A stretch of 64,000 nucleotides of DNA, taken from positions 11,842,001 to 11,906,000 of the forward strand of contig NC_083380.1 in assembly GCF_031755915.1 (NCBI RefSeq). Direction: 5' to 3'. Origin of the DNA: Ziziphus jujuba (Eukaryota > Streptophyta > Magnoliopsida > Rosales > Rhamnaceae). The translations under genes and the position numbers were made by a program. Of the stretch, positions 23,339 to 35,435 are shown piece after piece. The notes under the pieces were generated by a model. The model was not told where the DNA came from. It saw only the letters and a list, made by a program, of their open reading frames with translations, and searched no databases. How positions within the stretch are numbered: the first letter of the stretch is position 1; every line of letters begins with the position of its first letter.

Positions 23339-23499
23339 TGATAGGGTCCCCTGGGAAAGGGTGGGTTGTCATTTACTTGGGGCAAGCTTGGGTACAATAA
23401 GGTTCATGTGGTACTAGATTAGGTCATGCATACTTATTGTCAGTTTTTCATAGTGGTCCTGTTTCCCATCGTTAGTGGTCAGTTATTTATTTTTCCCTC
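23339..23499 (+). mobile_element. Truncated 3' LTR of the gutted element
   Basis: It starts TGATAGGGTC right after the purine tract. It follows the 5' LTR up to GTTATTTATTTTTCCC and then breaks off where the left repeat of the next gypsy fragment begins. Confidence 0.7.
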
Positions 23500-23529
23500 T
23501 TCTAGTGGTGGCATCTTGGTTTAGCACCA

Positions 23530-23840
23530 CCAGCAGTAGTAAAAACAGTAGTAAAAGCAGCAGTAAAGACAAAGTACAGACTTCTCTAATAGTAACAAAG
23601 TTTAAAAGCCAAACTTGAAATATAACGGTTAGAGTAGCACGTACCAAGGAGCCACACGTGCCTGTTTCAACCGGCTCCAATCTGCACCTTTTCGCTCTTT
23701 CATTAACATGTTTCAAAATGCAGTGTTTGCATTGAAGAATAATATGTATTTAGCCAACTTGTTTACTATTTTCATATACATATTTTTCCTATCGTTTATA
23801 AACTTGTAGAAACATGAGCATCAAGTTTTAAGAGTTCCAG
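23530..23840 (+). repeat. Flanking repeat, left copy
   Basis: This roughly 310-bp sequence recurs at about 25945-26250. Shared blocks are ACCAAGGAGCCACA(C/T)GTGCC, TGTTTCA(A/G)C, CATTAACATGTTTCAAA, TTGCATTGAAGAATAATATG and TTAGCCAACTTGTTTACT. The right copy begins within the tail of the pol frame, so the left copy is probably the 3' end and LTR of a related element lying in front of the pol fragment. Confidence 0.72.
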
Positions 23841-23854
23841 TATCTTGATTGCCT

Positions 23855-25953
23855 TCAAAAGTAGGAAAGGCTTGTATGAATGGCAGATTATGCCATTTGG
23901 CCTCTACAATGCCCTAAGTACTTTCATGCACCTCATGAATCAAATCTTTATATCTTTCATTGGTCATTTGTATTTGTGTACTTTGATCATATCTTACTAT
24001 ATAGCATAATAGAAGAAGACCACTTGCTTGTACTGTGCAAAGTATTTCAAGTGCTGAGAAACAATAAGTTATATCTCAGTATTTAAAAATGTGAATTCTT
24101 CACTAATTGTCTCCTATTTCTGGATTTCATTATTAGTAAAGAGGGTATACACACTGACCCAAAGAAACTACACGCAATCCTTGATTGGCCTTAACCATAA
24201 ACTATGATTGAACTTCGAAGTTTTCATGGTCTAGCCACCTTTTACAGGAGATTCATCAGGAATTTCAATGAAATAGCTGCCCTTTAACTGTCAGTCTCAA
24301 GAAGAATGGGTTTAAATGGGAATAGCCATAACAAGACAGTTTTGATTTGTTGAAGCAAAAGCTCACTCATGCTTCTATATTGGCTCTACCTAGCTTTAAC
24401 AAAGTTTTTGAAGAAGAAACAAATGCTCAAAGGTGGGCATTGAAGCTAGTTTAACTCAAGAAGGTCGTCCCATTGAATTCTTCAGTGAAAAGCCTTACCC
24501 AGCACAATAAAAATGGTCCACCTATTGACAAGAGTTGTATGATGCCATTCATGTTTTTGATCATTGGATACATTACCTTGTTCAAAAAGGCTTCATCTTA
24601 CATAGTGATCACCGTTCCTTTAAGTATCTCAACTCTCAAAAGAAGCTCAATGACTTGCATGCTCACTGGCTTGAATTCCTTCAAAAATTTCATTATGCTT
24701 TTCACCATCAGGCAGGCCATCGAAATACAGTTGCTAATGCCCTCGATCATAAGTACACTTTACTTACCATCTTTAAATCAATCTATAAGACTTTGCACAT
24801 CTTAAAGGCAACCAACTCTGTATACCCAAGACCTCCATTTGTGAGTTCATCATGCAAGACCTCCACGTTGATGGCTTAGCTATCCATGCTGGCCGTGACA
24901 AAACTATTTCAACTATCACTCAATGTTTCTTTTAGCCTAAGATGAAAGCTCAAATTGTTTTTTTTATTATTCACTATCCTGTATGTCAAGTTATCAAATG
25001 TCAATCTCAAAATGTTGGCCTTTATACTCCTTTGCCAACTCTTGTTACTATCTAGGAGGACCTCTCCGTGGATTTTATCCTTGGTCTTTCAAAGACTATC
25101 GCCAAGTAGACTCCATTTTCGTTGTCATAGACTGTTTTTCTAAAATAGCCCATTCCCTTCTTTATAAGAAGGCATCTGATGCAAGTTATATGGCTCATCT
25201 GTTCTTTTAAGAGGTGGTTTGTCTTCATGGAATTTGAAAAACAATAACTTCTAAATGTGATGTAAAGTTCATCAGCTATTTTTGGAAAGTCTTATGGAAG
25301 AAGTTTGATACCAAACTCCAATATAACAGTTCTTATCATCCACAAACTGAGGTAGTCAATCGTAGTTTTGGCAATATGCTTTACAACTTAGCTTTAGACA
25401 AACATCAACAGTGGGATTCCATTCTGCCACAAGTTGAATTTGCCTACAACAGCATGGTTAACAGCTCCACTGGTTCCCAACCTTTTGCTATTGTCTATAC
25501 TAAAGTAGCCAACAATACCACTAATCTCATATCTTTACCCATGCCCCCTCTTCAAGGTGTTACTACTTTTGTAGACAACCATGTGCAATTTCACAAGAAA
25601 GTTCAAGACCAAATTGAATAGGCCAACCTTAAATATAAAGTTGCAGCAAATGCTCATCACTTCCATAAGACATACAATGGAGGCGACCTTGTTATGGTTT
25701 ACCTGTGCAAGAACTTTTTCCCACTTGTACCTATAACAAGGTGCAGCCCTGCAAACTTGGTCCTTTTGTCATTACAAAACGTGTAGGAGACAACACTTAT
25801 CATGTTGATTTGCTAGACAATCCTCACATATCTCCTGTATTTAATGTCTCGCATCTCGACCCCTATTTGCCTCCTGGTAATTTGCCCGCACTCTCTCTTC
25901 AACTAGAGGATGAGTTTTCTAAAACTGGAAAAGAATTGGTGGAGCAACAGTAG
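23855..25953 (+). pseudogene. Ty3/gypsy pol remnant
   Basis: Broken pieces appear in order. Reverse transcriptase: [20 protein letters not shown], then a YFDHILLYS block where the active-site aspartates have decayed. The RNase H region follows (HSDHRSFKYLN). Integrase has DSIFVVIDCFSKIAHSLLYK and YNSSYHPQTEVVNRSFGNML. The C-terminal end reads LGPFVITKRVGDNTYHVDLL and FNVSHLDPYLPPGNLP. Stops and frameshifts lie between all domains, and gag, protease and the RT N-terminus are absent. It is inactive. Confidence 0.9.
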
Positions 25954-26250
25954 CAGAAACAGCAACAAAAGCAGCTGCAAAGATAGAGTACAGGCTTCTC
26001 CAACGGTAACAAAGCTCAAGAGCCAAATTTGAAATGACTGTTAGACTAGCACATACCAAGGAGCCACATGTGCCTGTTTCAGCTAGCTCCAATCCACACC
26101 ATTTTACTCTATCATTAACATGTTTCAAATGCAGCACTTGCATTGAAGAATAATATGTACTTAGCCAACTTGTTTACTCTTTTTACATACACATTTCTCC
26201 TATCGTTTACAAAATTATAGAAGCATCAAATTTCAAAAGTTCCAACATCT
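25945..26250 (+). repeat. Flanking repeat, right copy (3' LTR-like)
   Basis: It begins in the Gln-rich end of the pol frame and matches the left copy at 23530-23840. It probably contains the 3' LTR of the pol fragment. No clean TG...CA borders were fixed. Confidence 0.65.
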
Positions 26251-28264
26251 TCTGGATTGGTTAGCTTGGTTACTGGAATTTCAATTTTATTTAATCAAAG
26301 CTTCTACATCACATCTGTTCCAGATAACTAGGTTGTAAATTGGGTAACCAAAATGAATATTAGTTGAACGGGTGGAAGAAGAACCATCAGAGAGGGTGGG
26401 GAAGTGATGGTACTGATTATGGTAATTTTTTTAACTGATTACCTATCACTTTTTTTTTTCTTTTCCTTTTTCTTTTTTATTTATTTTTTTTTTTTGGTGA
26501 AGAAGAAGAAGATTATTCCTTTCACCTTCCTTTTTTTTTTTTTTTTTTTTCTTGGAGGGTTTGTGGTTAATTACATTGATGATGATAGCAATAATAAAAA
26601 TCAAACTATTATCATGCATATAAATATTTCACATAAGTTATATCAGAATGAAGGAGCATTAGCATGAGAGCTTTGCTGATATGTTATGACAAATATTTTC
26701 ATCTGAAAAGTAAAAACGCTCTTAGCAGTTTTTTTTGCAAAACAAATTATAAGCTTTTTACTTTGCAAAAAGAGGAGAAAAAATAAAAATCTTTCTAATT
26801 AGTGTGGTGCTGCTTAATTTGGTTACAGCTTGATTAGGCTTGCCCCACAAGGAAAAATAGGAACCTACCAACTAATTAATTTGCTTTAATTAAAGCTGTT
26901 AAAACTATTACTGTCATTTCCCATTTTACGCAATGCATTATGCATGAATGCTCTAATCATGGTATTTTCATTTCATTTTGTATATATGAATTCCATATAT
27001 AAATATGAAATGAGAAAAACTTATTACATGAAAGTAATGGTTGTCCTTCGACATTTGTAGAAGCACTTGAAAATGTTATTGCAGATATTAAAAAAAGGAA
27101 AAATTAGAATAAAATAAAACCTACCACGCAATGGTTAAAAATTTACCCCCAACCAAAAAAATTGGGCCTAAGGATCTGGGGGAGTTTGGGTGAAAACGAA
27201 ACGGATAAACCATTAGGCTCAGGAGGAATAAACACGTCTCCTCTCCACTAACACAGGGTAAATGAGCCTGGCTCATTCTTGGCAGCTATGACGACGGAGG
27301 CCCAAGTAAAGCCACGCATCAAAACAACGTAGCACCTAACGACACCTGCAATGTGTCGCCCAATAACATTTTGCCACGCTTCCGCACGGGCCACGAAGGA
27401 TCACAATGTGTCATAGTGACCTGGATAACATACGTGGACACGTGATCCATGTGTTGGCTTATGAGTGAGCCACATGTACAACAATGCCATGTTTCAGATG
27501 TCTAAGCAACAACACGTGTATGTCCTAATGAATTTCCATTTTGTATTTGGGTTAGGTTTCATCTCGGGTCATTGGAATTTGCTGAAGAGATGAATTTCTA
27601 AAGCTAGGCTTTGTGTCGGGTGAATTTATAAATTTTTATTAATATTAACGATAAAAAAATTGACATTTTAATTATTTATAAATTTTTAAAATATGTTATC
27701 TAATATTTTTATTTATATCATTTTGCAGGTGATGAAAAATTTACCTTTGCTATGTTTATTTATTTTTAGACAATACTTTGCTATTTTGAAAATACTCTTA
27801 TCATTTTTTTTAATTTTGATGGAGAGCAAGACACTTGTAAATTTGTTATTTTTATTTTTTTTATTGGAATAAAAAATATTTCAAAATTTTGTTTATAAAA
27901 TCATAATCATGGTTGGCATTTTTTAAGAATTAAAGATTATCTTTTAGGTACATTATCCATTAATATTTGTAATTAAATTGTGATCGATTAATTTTTATTA
28001 CATATTATGGCGTTATATATCCATATATCATTAATTTTATGTTACCACTTGAGTTTTTTTTTTTTTTTTTTTTTTTGAAATAAAAATTTATTACTTAAAC
28101 AGAGAAAGCAATTACATCATTGTGGAAAGCATAGGCAAGCTAAATAGGCCCCTTTTGTATCCAATACTTAAAACTAAACTAAACGAAGAGATTATTAATT
28201 AGAAAATTTTATTGATGTTATAAACTGACAAAGTCTAACAATAATATAAAACACACATGAAATA

Positions 28265-28825
28265 AGCCTCATTAAAATTTTACTAGGAAAATCCAATGGA
28301 ACAAAACCATATTGCAGGGAAAAGAGTAAAATATTCATGCATATGATAATATATATGCTAATGTGCCTGATTAAAATCTTGGAAGAAAAATCTAGTAGAA
28401 TAAAACGTTAATGAAGAAAAAAGAATATAGTCACTATATTTCTCCCTCATTATATTTTGCTCCCTTATTGTAGCACTTCCAGGTGAATGCTAGGTTGCCT
28501 CATAAAAATCTTGGCAGAAAAAATTAGCAGGACAAAATTTTAATAAGAAAAAAGAGTACAATAAATGTATTCCCCTTAGCATAACACAAGTATGTTTGGA
28601 TGCTCAATTGCCTTATTAAAAACTTTATAAGGAAAACCTAGTGAGAAAAAAAAATTATATTGAAAAAAAGAGTATAATTTATGCATATGTTAAATTGATG
28701 GAACATTGATGATTCATATTCATAATAAAATACTCATCATACTACCTCATTAAATCTTATCAGGAAAATCCAATGAAACAAAACCTTAATAAAGGAAAAA
28801 GAGTACAATATGCATATTACAAACG
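28265..28825. repeat. Five-copy imperfect repeat array
   Basis: The approximate consensus begins CTCATTAAAATCTT, continues AGGAAAATCCAATGG and ends AATAAGGAAAAAGAGTACAAT. It recurs at about 28265, 28360, 28495, 28608 and 28742, spaced roughly 95-135 bp apart, with variable AT-rich spacers. Such CATTAAAA...AGGAAAA...AAAAGAGTA units occur inside some plant LTRs as far as I recall, so this may be an LTR fragment. No ends were identified. Confidence 0.65.
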
Positions 28826-29643
28826 TGCATGCTCCCTTGATATCGACATAGATATAAATACCATATACAATATTCAATTCGATACATTCTAAATAAATAT
28901 TTAACATTTTTTCAATATGAACTATATAATTATCATTATATTTATATAGTATTGTCAAAATGTATATATTAAAAATATTTTGCATGTGAGTTTTCTTTAG
29001 AATATCTTTTTCAATAAAAACTCTGGATGTACTTTATAATCTTATTTATAGTTGTAATAACAAATTATCCTACAAAAACTTTCATCCTTATTTGAATATT
29101 TACATTGATAAAATTTATAACTAGCAAAGGAGACAATATAATATATTTTAAAATTTCATACAATTATTCAATTCTTTACTCTCTTACGACAGAAAAACTA
29201 TCTCATTAAATTTTTTACAAGTTTCAATATACTAAATCATTGCAATAACAATAAATACACTTAGGCAAATTAGTTTGTTAACATATTACATTATTTTAGA
29301 GTATTTGTATTGTGACATGAGTTTTTTGATAAGGACGGGTTAAAATTCCTACAGTAAATAGATCAACATCCCCATATATAATACATTACCTACCCTAGAA
29401 ACAACCATACAGGAGCTTTTTTTGTTTTTGACATATGAGCAGCAAAAACTATTTGTAATTTGCTAATGGAAAAATGAGGGCTATATAACCATACGAATAA
29501 CATCATCAAAAGTTAAAAACCTGATTACCAACAAAGAAAAAGTTTCCAGATGACAAAATGCTAATATCACGATATTGAATTTGTAATCAACAAGCAATTT
29601 GAGAAACCATGAAAGTATGTAGGATTCTGAAAATTGATTCCCT

Positions 29644-29691
29644 TTACTCCTGGATCCGTGTGACCACTGCCTTCATTTCATCATCAAATTC
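29644..29691 (-). pseudogene. Orphan terminal exon, unknown gene
   Basis: On the minus strand a strong acceptor (TTTTTTGTTGCAG) precedes 15 sense codons and a TAA, reading EFDDEMKAVVTRIQE. Codon use and composition look protein-coding. No exon that could join it was found between here and 32 kb. It may be the transduced or duplicated end of a gene. I do not recognise the protein. Confidence 0.35.
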
Positions 29692-30258
29692 CTGCAACAA
29701 AAAACATATAATGGTAGAACAATTGTGCTGATAACATGTTATAAATTAATTAAATTTTAATAATAGTAATATAAAAAACACAAAATAAAATGTCGAATAT
29801 AAAAATAGAAGAGAATTATATATAAGTAAATACAATAATATAGATTATAAAATAATAATAATAATTATTAATTATAGAATATAAGTTATATAGGTTAAAA
29901 AAATTATATCATATAAATATAAATGATTATGGGAGTTTGATATGTTCATATTCATAACAATTAAGAAATTCAATATGATTTCTTGGCAAAATAAAACAAT
30001 CAGTTGTTTTGTGGCATAAGTTTAGTCCACAAGGGAGTTGAACAAAAAAGTTTTATTTTATTTTTCAATAAAAAAAAAAGTTTTAATAAAATAATGAGTG
30101 GGAAGAAGTTAATAGAAAGGGGCCAAACAAAGGGGCAATATGGGAAATTAAAAGAACCCATTACCATTTCTTATACCAAAAGGATAAAATTGGTAATTAA
30201 CAAAATGTGACGTTGAATACCTGTGGATGGAACCTTCCTTCCAGCGGCATAATCGCCA

Positions 30259-31300
30259 CCCTTGTTTTTGCAAACCGTTTTAGCAAACATGGGTTTTTGG
30301 ATATGAACGTTAAATTTGCCCTTCTCATTGGTTGAAAAAAAAGGAAAAAAAAAGAAAAAGAAAAAAAAGGGAACTATTCAAACCAAACTTGTGGACCAAG
30401 ACAAATCCTCTTCATTACCGTTATTACATAGGATAAAAAATTGCAAAATTTTACCAGATTTGCATTTTGAGTATATGATTAATCTTTTTTTTTTTTTTTG
30501 GTCAAAGATTATTTCTGTTTTGAGTAAATGATTTTTGATTTTTAACTTATTTGAATTTTTTTGAGCATCTCCAAAAATCTTTTTAAATGAATCAATATTT
30601 TTTAAAAAAATAACTAACCCTTTTAAAAAAGAATTACAAATAACTTTTTTATTTAATAAAGAATAGATTTTGCTTTTTAAATGTAAAGAGCCTAATTCAT
30701 TTTTTATTCAATATTATAATAATATAATTTAATACAATACATATTATCATGTCATTGTTATATCAATAGATGATTTATGCAAAAAAAAAAAAAAGAAATT
30801 ATAAGTCAAGCAATAAATATTTATAGAAAAATAAAATTAAAAAACATAAATAATATTGTTAGAAAATTTTTTAAAAATTCATTTTTATGTTTAAAAAAAA
30901 TACTATTTATAATGAAGAATTTTCTCTTTGTTCTAAAGAATATATTTAAATATATTTTTCATAGCAAAATCAAATATAAATAACAATCCATAATAAAAAC
31001 GAACAATAACACATTAGTACTTTTCAAAAATCAATAGCACAAGGAAATGTAAATTGTTTATTATTATTATTATTACCACTCTTTTTTTTTTTTTTACTTC
31101 AAATTATTATTATTGCTTGATATTTTTATTAGCAAAACATTTGAGAAAATAGTTTGGACTGCATCCACACACTAATACTGCAATGTAATTGACTGTATTT
31201 ATGGATTATCTTTTTCGTATAATTAAGATTAATAGTTTTCAAAAGTTGGAACAATATTAAACCCTCAACCGCCAATTGTCATGTCATGTTCTGTTCATTA
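30259..31300 (+). repeat. Dispersed repeat, copy 2
   Basis: Partner of 4270-4885. It shares TTTTTGCAAAC, AGCAAACATGGGTTTTTGGAT, CTATTCAAACCAAACTT, AAAATTTTACCAGAT, CCATAATAAAAAC, ATACTGCAATGTAATTGACT and CCAATTGTCATGTCATGTTC. An AT-rich segment at about 30560-30970 is not found in copy 1. Confidence 0.65.
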
Positions 31301-31842
31301 GCACACATTTTCCGCGCACAGTTTTTTATCCCATTCTTATCCCCCTTTAATCCATTTTTCAAAGTTCTTCATCCTCTTATTAATTAGTGGCAAAAAAATT
31401 GCATGGATTGGGGATTATTAATTAATTTTTTACTGACAAAATTTGTTACATGATATGGATCCCACATGACTTAGATAGTCCCGGATGCATGCAATTTTTA
31501 TTTTATTTTTATATTTTTATCAGTCTATAAGTATTTTTGGATAAAATGCCAAAATTCACAGCAAGCTACGTATTGATTTTGACTTCCCATCCAATGCGAT
31601 ATGACACACCAAGAATATCGTACTTATCTCAGTTTGCACATTTTTACACAATGATAGGATAGTTTACTAAAAATGTTCAGCTAGTTGGTGAATAGGTTCC
31701 CACAGATAATTAATTTGGCATTACATTAGAATTTGGAGCCACCATAAAAATATTAAAAAAATCTTGTGGGTTCATTTCTAGACAATCCAATGGGAACAAG
31801 TGCTCAAATTAATCGAAGGCATGCCATGAAAGAAATACATAA

Positions 31843-31847
<5 letters not shown>

Positions 31848-31885
<38 letters not shown>
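31848..31885. repeat. (TA)n microsatellite
   Basis: About 18 TA units. Comparable but separate tracts occur near 37390-37420, 45335-45361, 48408-48448 and 58358-58381. Confidence 0.9.
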
Positions 31886-31888
<3 letters not shown>

Positions 31889-32553
31889 TCCTCGATCCTC
31901 AAAATCTAAAAGAAGAAAATAAAAAAATATCTCATCCTTTGCATGTATTTTCTTAAATACAAAGCATCTAACGCCTTCCAATCTTTCATTAAATATCATT
32001 CTTGTCCCTCCTCTATTCCGAACCGACCATTGCCAACCAGAGCAGGCCAATTTTTATAATATCTCCATTTGTACACCATGTCAGAAAACAAAGATATATA
32101 TATATATATATAAATTTTTTTTTTTTTTTCGAAAAAGCCAATCTCCTAATTTGACCCGGTTTTATCATTTGACGGTGTAAAACCTTTTTGCCTGAATCGG
32201 GTGGGTACCGCCTCAAAAAGCCCAGTCGAATCAAGCCCACACCATTCCAACCCGAACCCGGCCCATAAATATAAAACAAGTGGCCCTCTTAAAACAATTA
32301 GCGCCTACCGCTAGAAATCCAAAAGGCGGTTCCGTTAGATTTGTAGAATAACCGCTCTCGTTCTTCTCGTTGTGGTCCTTGTTTCATCAATCATCTCCCT
32401 CTTCTCCAAGTAATTAAACAGCTTTTTTTTTTGTTCTTTTTCTCTCTCATTTCAAATACCTGCTTATAATTTCCAGAATATCCATTTCATTTTCATTCAT
32501 AACAGATTCTTAATCTTCTTCTTCTTCTTCTTCCTTGTCTACCACTTCATTTG

Positions 32554-32585
<32 letters not shown>

Positions 32586-33103
32586 TTTTTTTTAGTTATT
32601 TGCTTGGCAATCAAGTTTCATGAACACACGTTCGTTCTAAAATTCAGAGCTTCTCTGTTTTTCTTTACTCTAAGTTTGTTATAGAATTTAGTTTGAGTTT
32701 CTCTCTCTCTTTTTTTTTTTTTTTTTTTTTATTTGTTGTAGAAATAATGTGTACTTTTAGATTGGTTGCTTTGCAGTGTTAGAAACTCGTTGGCAATTTG
32801 TTACCCAATTTTCTGAATTTGTCCACTCCACTTTATAGATTTCATTTCCTATATTCTATGTGTTTTTCCGGTATGCAGTCATTGGGTTTTGAACGATTTA
32901 CGTTTTTCTATGTTTCGGGCCTGATTCAAAAAGGTTCTGGGATTGTCTCTTTTTCCTCTTGATTTCGTAGTTAATTCTTTGATTTGTTAATTTTCTTTTT
33001 TTTTTTTTAAAGATCTATATAAAAAATTTTCTTTGATTTCTGATTTTTGAAATCGCATTAGCTTCTGTGTGTTTTTTCTTTGGTGGGTTCGGTTTGTACA
33101 AAA

Positions 33104-34530
33104 ATGAAGTATAATGGAGATCAGAGTCGGTTTTACTCTGTTTTTCATCATGGTTTTGAGACACTACCACGTGATCATTCACCAGAAGAAAAACTCATTG
33201 ATCGGATTTCGCATCCGGGTATCATCGATGCAGCCTCAGAAACCTTCGAAGATCAGGAATCATCATCGGTTTCCGACTGCGAAAGCGGCACATCTGGTAC
33301 CAACTCCGACCAACTTCCATTCCATTCCAATGGTTTGCTCAAACTGGTTGAAGGGAACGAAGTACACGACCTTATCAAAAGGAGGTTCATTTCTGGTTTG
33401 GGTTCGCTTGGAGCTCAAGCTTCGGTCATAGCCATTTACAGAAACACATATTCTAGCGTTCTTGGACAGGCTCGGCTTCATACATTTCAGATACACTCTA
33501 AAGCAGTAGAGAAGAAATGTGGGGGCAATCCCAATGTGAAGTACGCTTGGTATGCACCTTCTTCTCACAATGACATCTCCAACATCATTTGCCATGGATT
33601 TGATCACCCTCAGAACAATGGATTATATGGCTCTGGAGCCTATCTTGCTCCTGATCATTGTCCTTTGGAATGGTAAGCTAAGCAAGCAAATATCTCATTT
33701 TAGTTAATTTGTTGCTTTTTTTTTTTTTTTTTCCATAAACAAAATTGTTTGTAAAATGTAATTCTGAGTTTAATTAGGATGAGAACTTCTTTTGTTTGTG
33801 TAGCGTGAAAAGGTCAACTGCTGATGAGACCGGCCTAAAACACGTTTTGTTGTGCCGTGTGATATTGGGTAAGGCAGAGCTTGTGCCTCCCGGTTCTCAA
33901 CAATGTCGTCCGAGTTGTGAAGACTTTGATTCGGGTGTGGACGATTTGTCATCTCCAAAGAAATATATAGTGTGGGGAATCCACATGAATACTCGCATCT
34001 TGCCGGAATACGTTATAAGTTTCAGAGATCCTCCTCCTCCATGCTTGGAAGGTAAGGCAAGGCAAAAAGTTGTTTCTAAGTAGCACGACATTTGGTGAAG
34101 TGTTTTGCTTTTTTGGCTGTATTTCTAATTTTGTTTTGTTTTTGTTTAGGGACTACAAGGATTGGAGAGCCTTTTAGAAAGCCTAAATCACCATGGATGC
34201 CATTTCCAGGTCTAATCTCTGCACTCTCAAAGTTTTTACCTCAGCCTACAATTGATTTGATCACCAAGTATCATCGACAACACAGGGTGAGTCTTGTGAG
34301 TCTTGTTTGCTTTTACCTGGGGCAGCTCATTAATTTCAATATTTTCTTTTTTCTTTAGTTCGGTTGTTCTTGTTTGTGAATGACTTATTCTTTTGACATT
34401 TAATTTCCAGGATAAGAAGATTTCAAGGCCTGAACTAATTCAACGAGTGAGGCAACTAGCAGGAGATGAGTTGTTGATAAAAGTGATTAAATCTTTCAGA
34501 GCTAAAGTCGGAAATAGGTATAGTCTGTAG
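33104..34530 (+). CDS. SRO-family protein (RCD1-like, PARP-like plus RST)
   Basis: Plant-specific SIMILAR TO RCD-ONE proteins are nuclear stress regulators that bind transcription factors through an RST domain. Four exons join in frame: 33104-33672, 33804-34051, 34150-34286 and 34411-34530, giving 357 aa, close to the short SRO2-SRO5 group and without an N-terminal WWE domain. The PARP-like fold spans about residues 60-270 ([57 protein letters not shown]). RST lies at about 290-357 ([36 protein letters not shown]). The N-terminus is acidic and Ser-rich. The PARP HYE triad is not evident, as usual for inactive SROs. The last codons YSL-stop read through a possible AG|GTATAG donor, so the exact C-terminus is less sure. 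The leader is pyrimidine-rich. Confidence 0.9.
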
Positions 34531-35403
34531 TCACATTTACAATATTATTTTTTTGGCCAAGGATTGTTTACATCTTGTAGTATGGAATATTTGATACATT
34601 AGATGGAAATTTTACCTGCTTTAGATGGAAAACATTATTGATATAAGCTATCTAACTGGGGTGAAAAATCAATTGCCATGGTTCCTAAACTGTCCAATAG
34701 TGGTGAATATATTCAAAATAGATATTCCTTCACTTGCAGCAGTATTTTTTTTTTTTTTATTCTTTCTAGTATTTAATAATTCAAAAGCAGGGTGTGAGAT
34801 GTATTTCATTATAGTTTTATATAGATGATGATGACGACAAATCCTGAACGATATGAAGTAGATGTTTGTTTGTAGTCTTTACTAATATAACTTTTCTGGA
34901 ACTTTACAATTGGAAGGATATCAACAACTTCATCCGCTATGCATTATGTTCCACGCTATTGTCTAATAAGTTGAAGAAAATATTCTGCTTTTGTCTAACA
35001 ATTTAAGCAAATATTCTTTGAGCACGTGTTAGTCAGGGTATAGAATTTTACTTTGTTACAAAGCGTTCGCCATTGGGTATTAATTCAAAGCGAATTGTTG
35101 TGTTAATATCAGTGGATTAAAAATGTGAATCTGACCAAGGGAATAAGACGGGTGGAATACATAAGCTTTTAGTCTAGTTGCTCATTATTTCTACTCTATT
35201 CTTGGTTATGTTAAATTATGCCTTTGCACAAGTAGAAATTGTTCTTTTCCTACTACCTATATATCTCATGGTGGAAACTAATTACTTTTTTCATTTTTTT
35301 TTTTTTTTTTGGGGGTATAATGGATCTATTTTGAAAGTATGGTTCTAAAAGCTAATCAATTTATGTTGATTTTCTTCGAAGCTGAGTATTTAAAGTTTCT
35401 TCC

Positions 35404-35404
<1 letters not shown>

Positions 35405-35435
<31 letters not shown>
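35405..35435. repeat. Poly-C tract, 31 bp
   Basis: An uninterrupted run of C in an AT-rich setting, about 0.9 kb downstream of the SRO stop. The reverse strand is a 31-G run. Confidence 0.95.

Larger units (their letters stand above)
26251..32300. other. AT-rich intergenic stretch
   Basis: No intact gene was found. The stretch holds poly-T tracts (26451-26553), an ACGTG-rich patch (27230-27520), a poly-T run at about 28049-28076 that may mark a minus-strand retroposed insertion, a repeat array (28265-28825), an orphan exon (29644-29691), copy 2 of a dispersed repeat (30259-31300) and (TA)n at 31848-31885. Confidence 0.6.

Noticed and set aside
33080..33103. Longer N-terminus for the SRO protein
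   Set aside because: It would need a TTG start. The first ATG in frame is at 33104.
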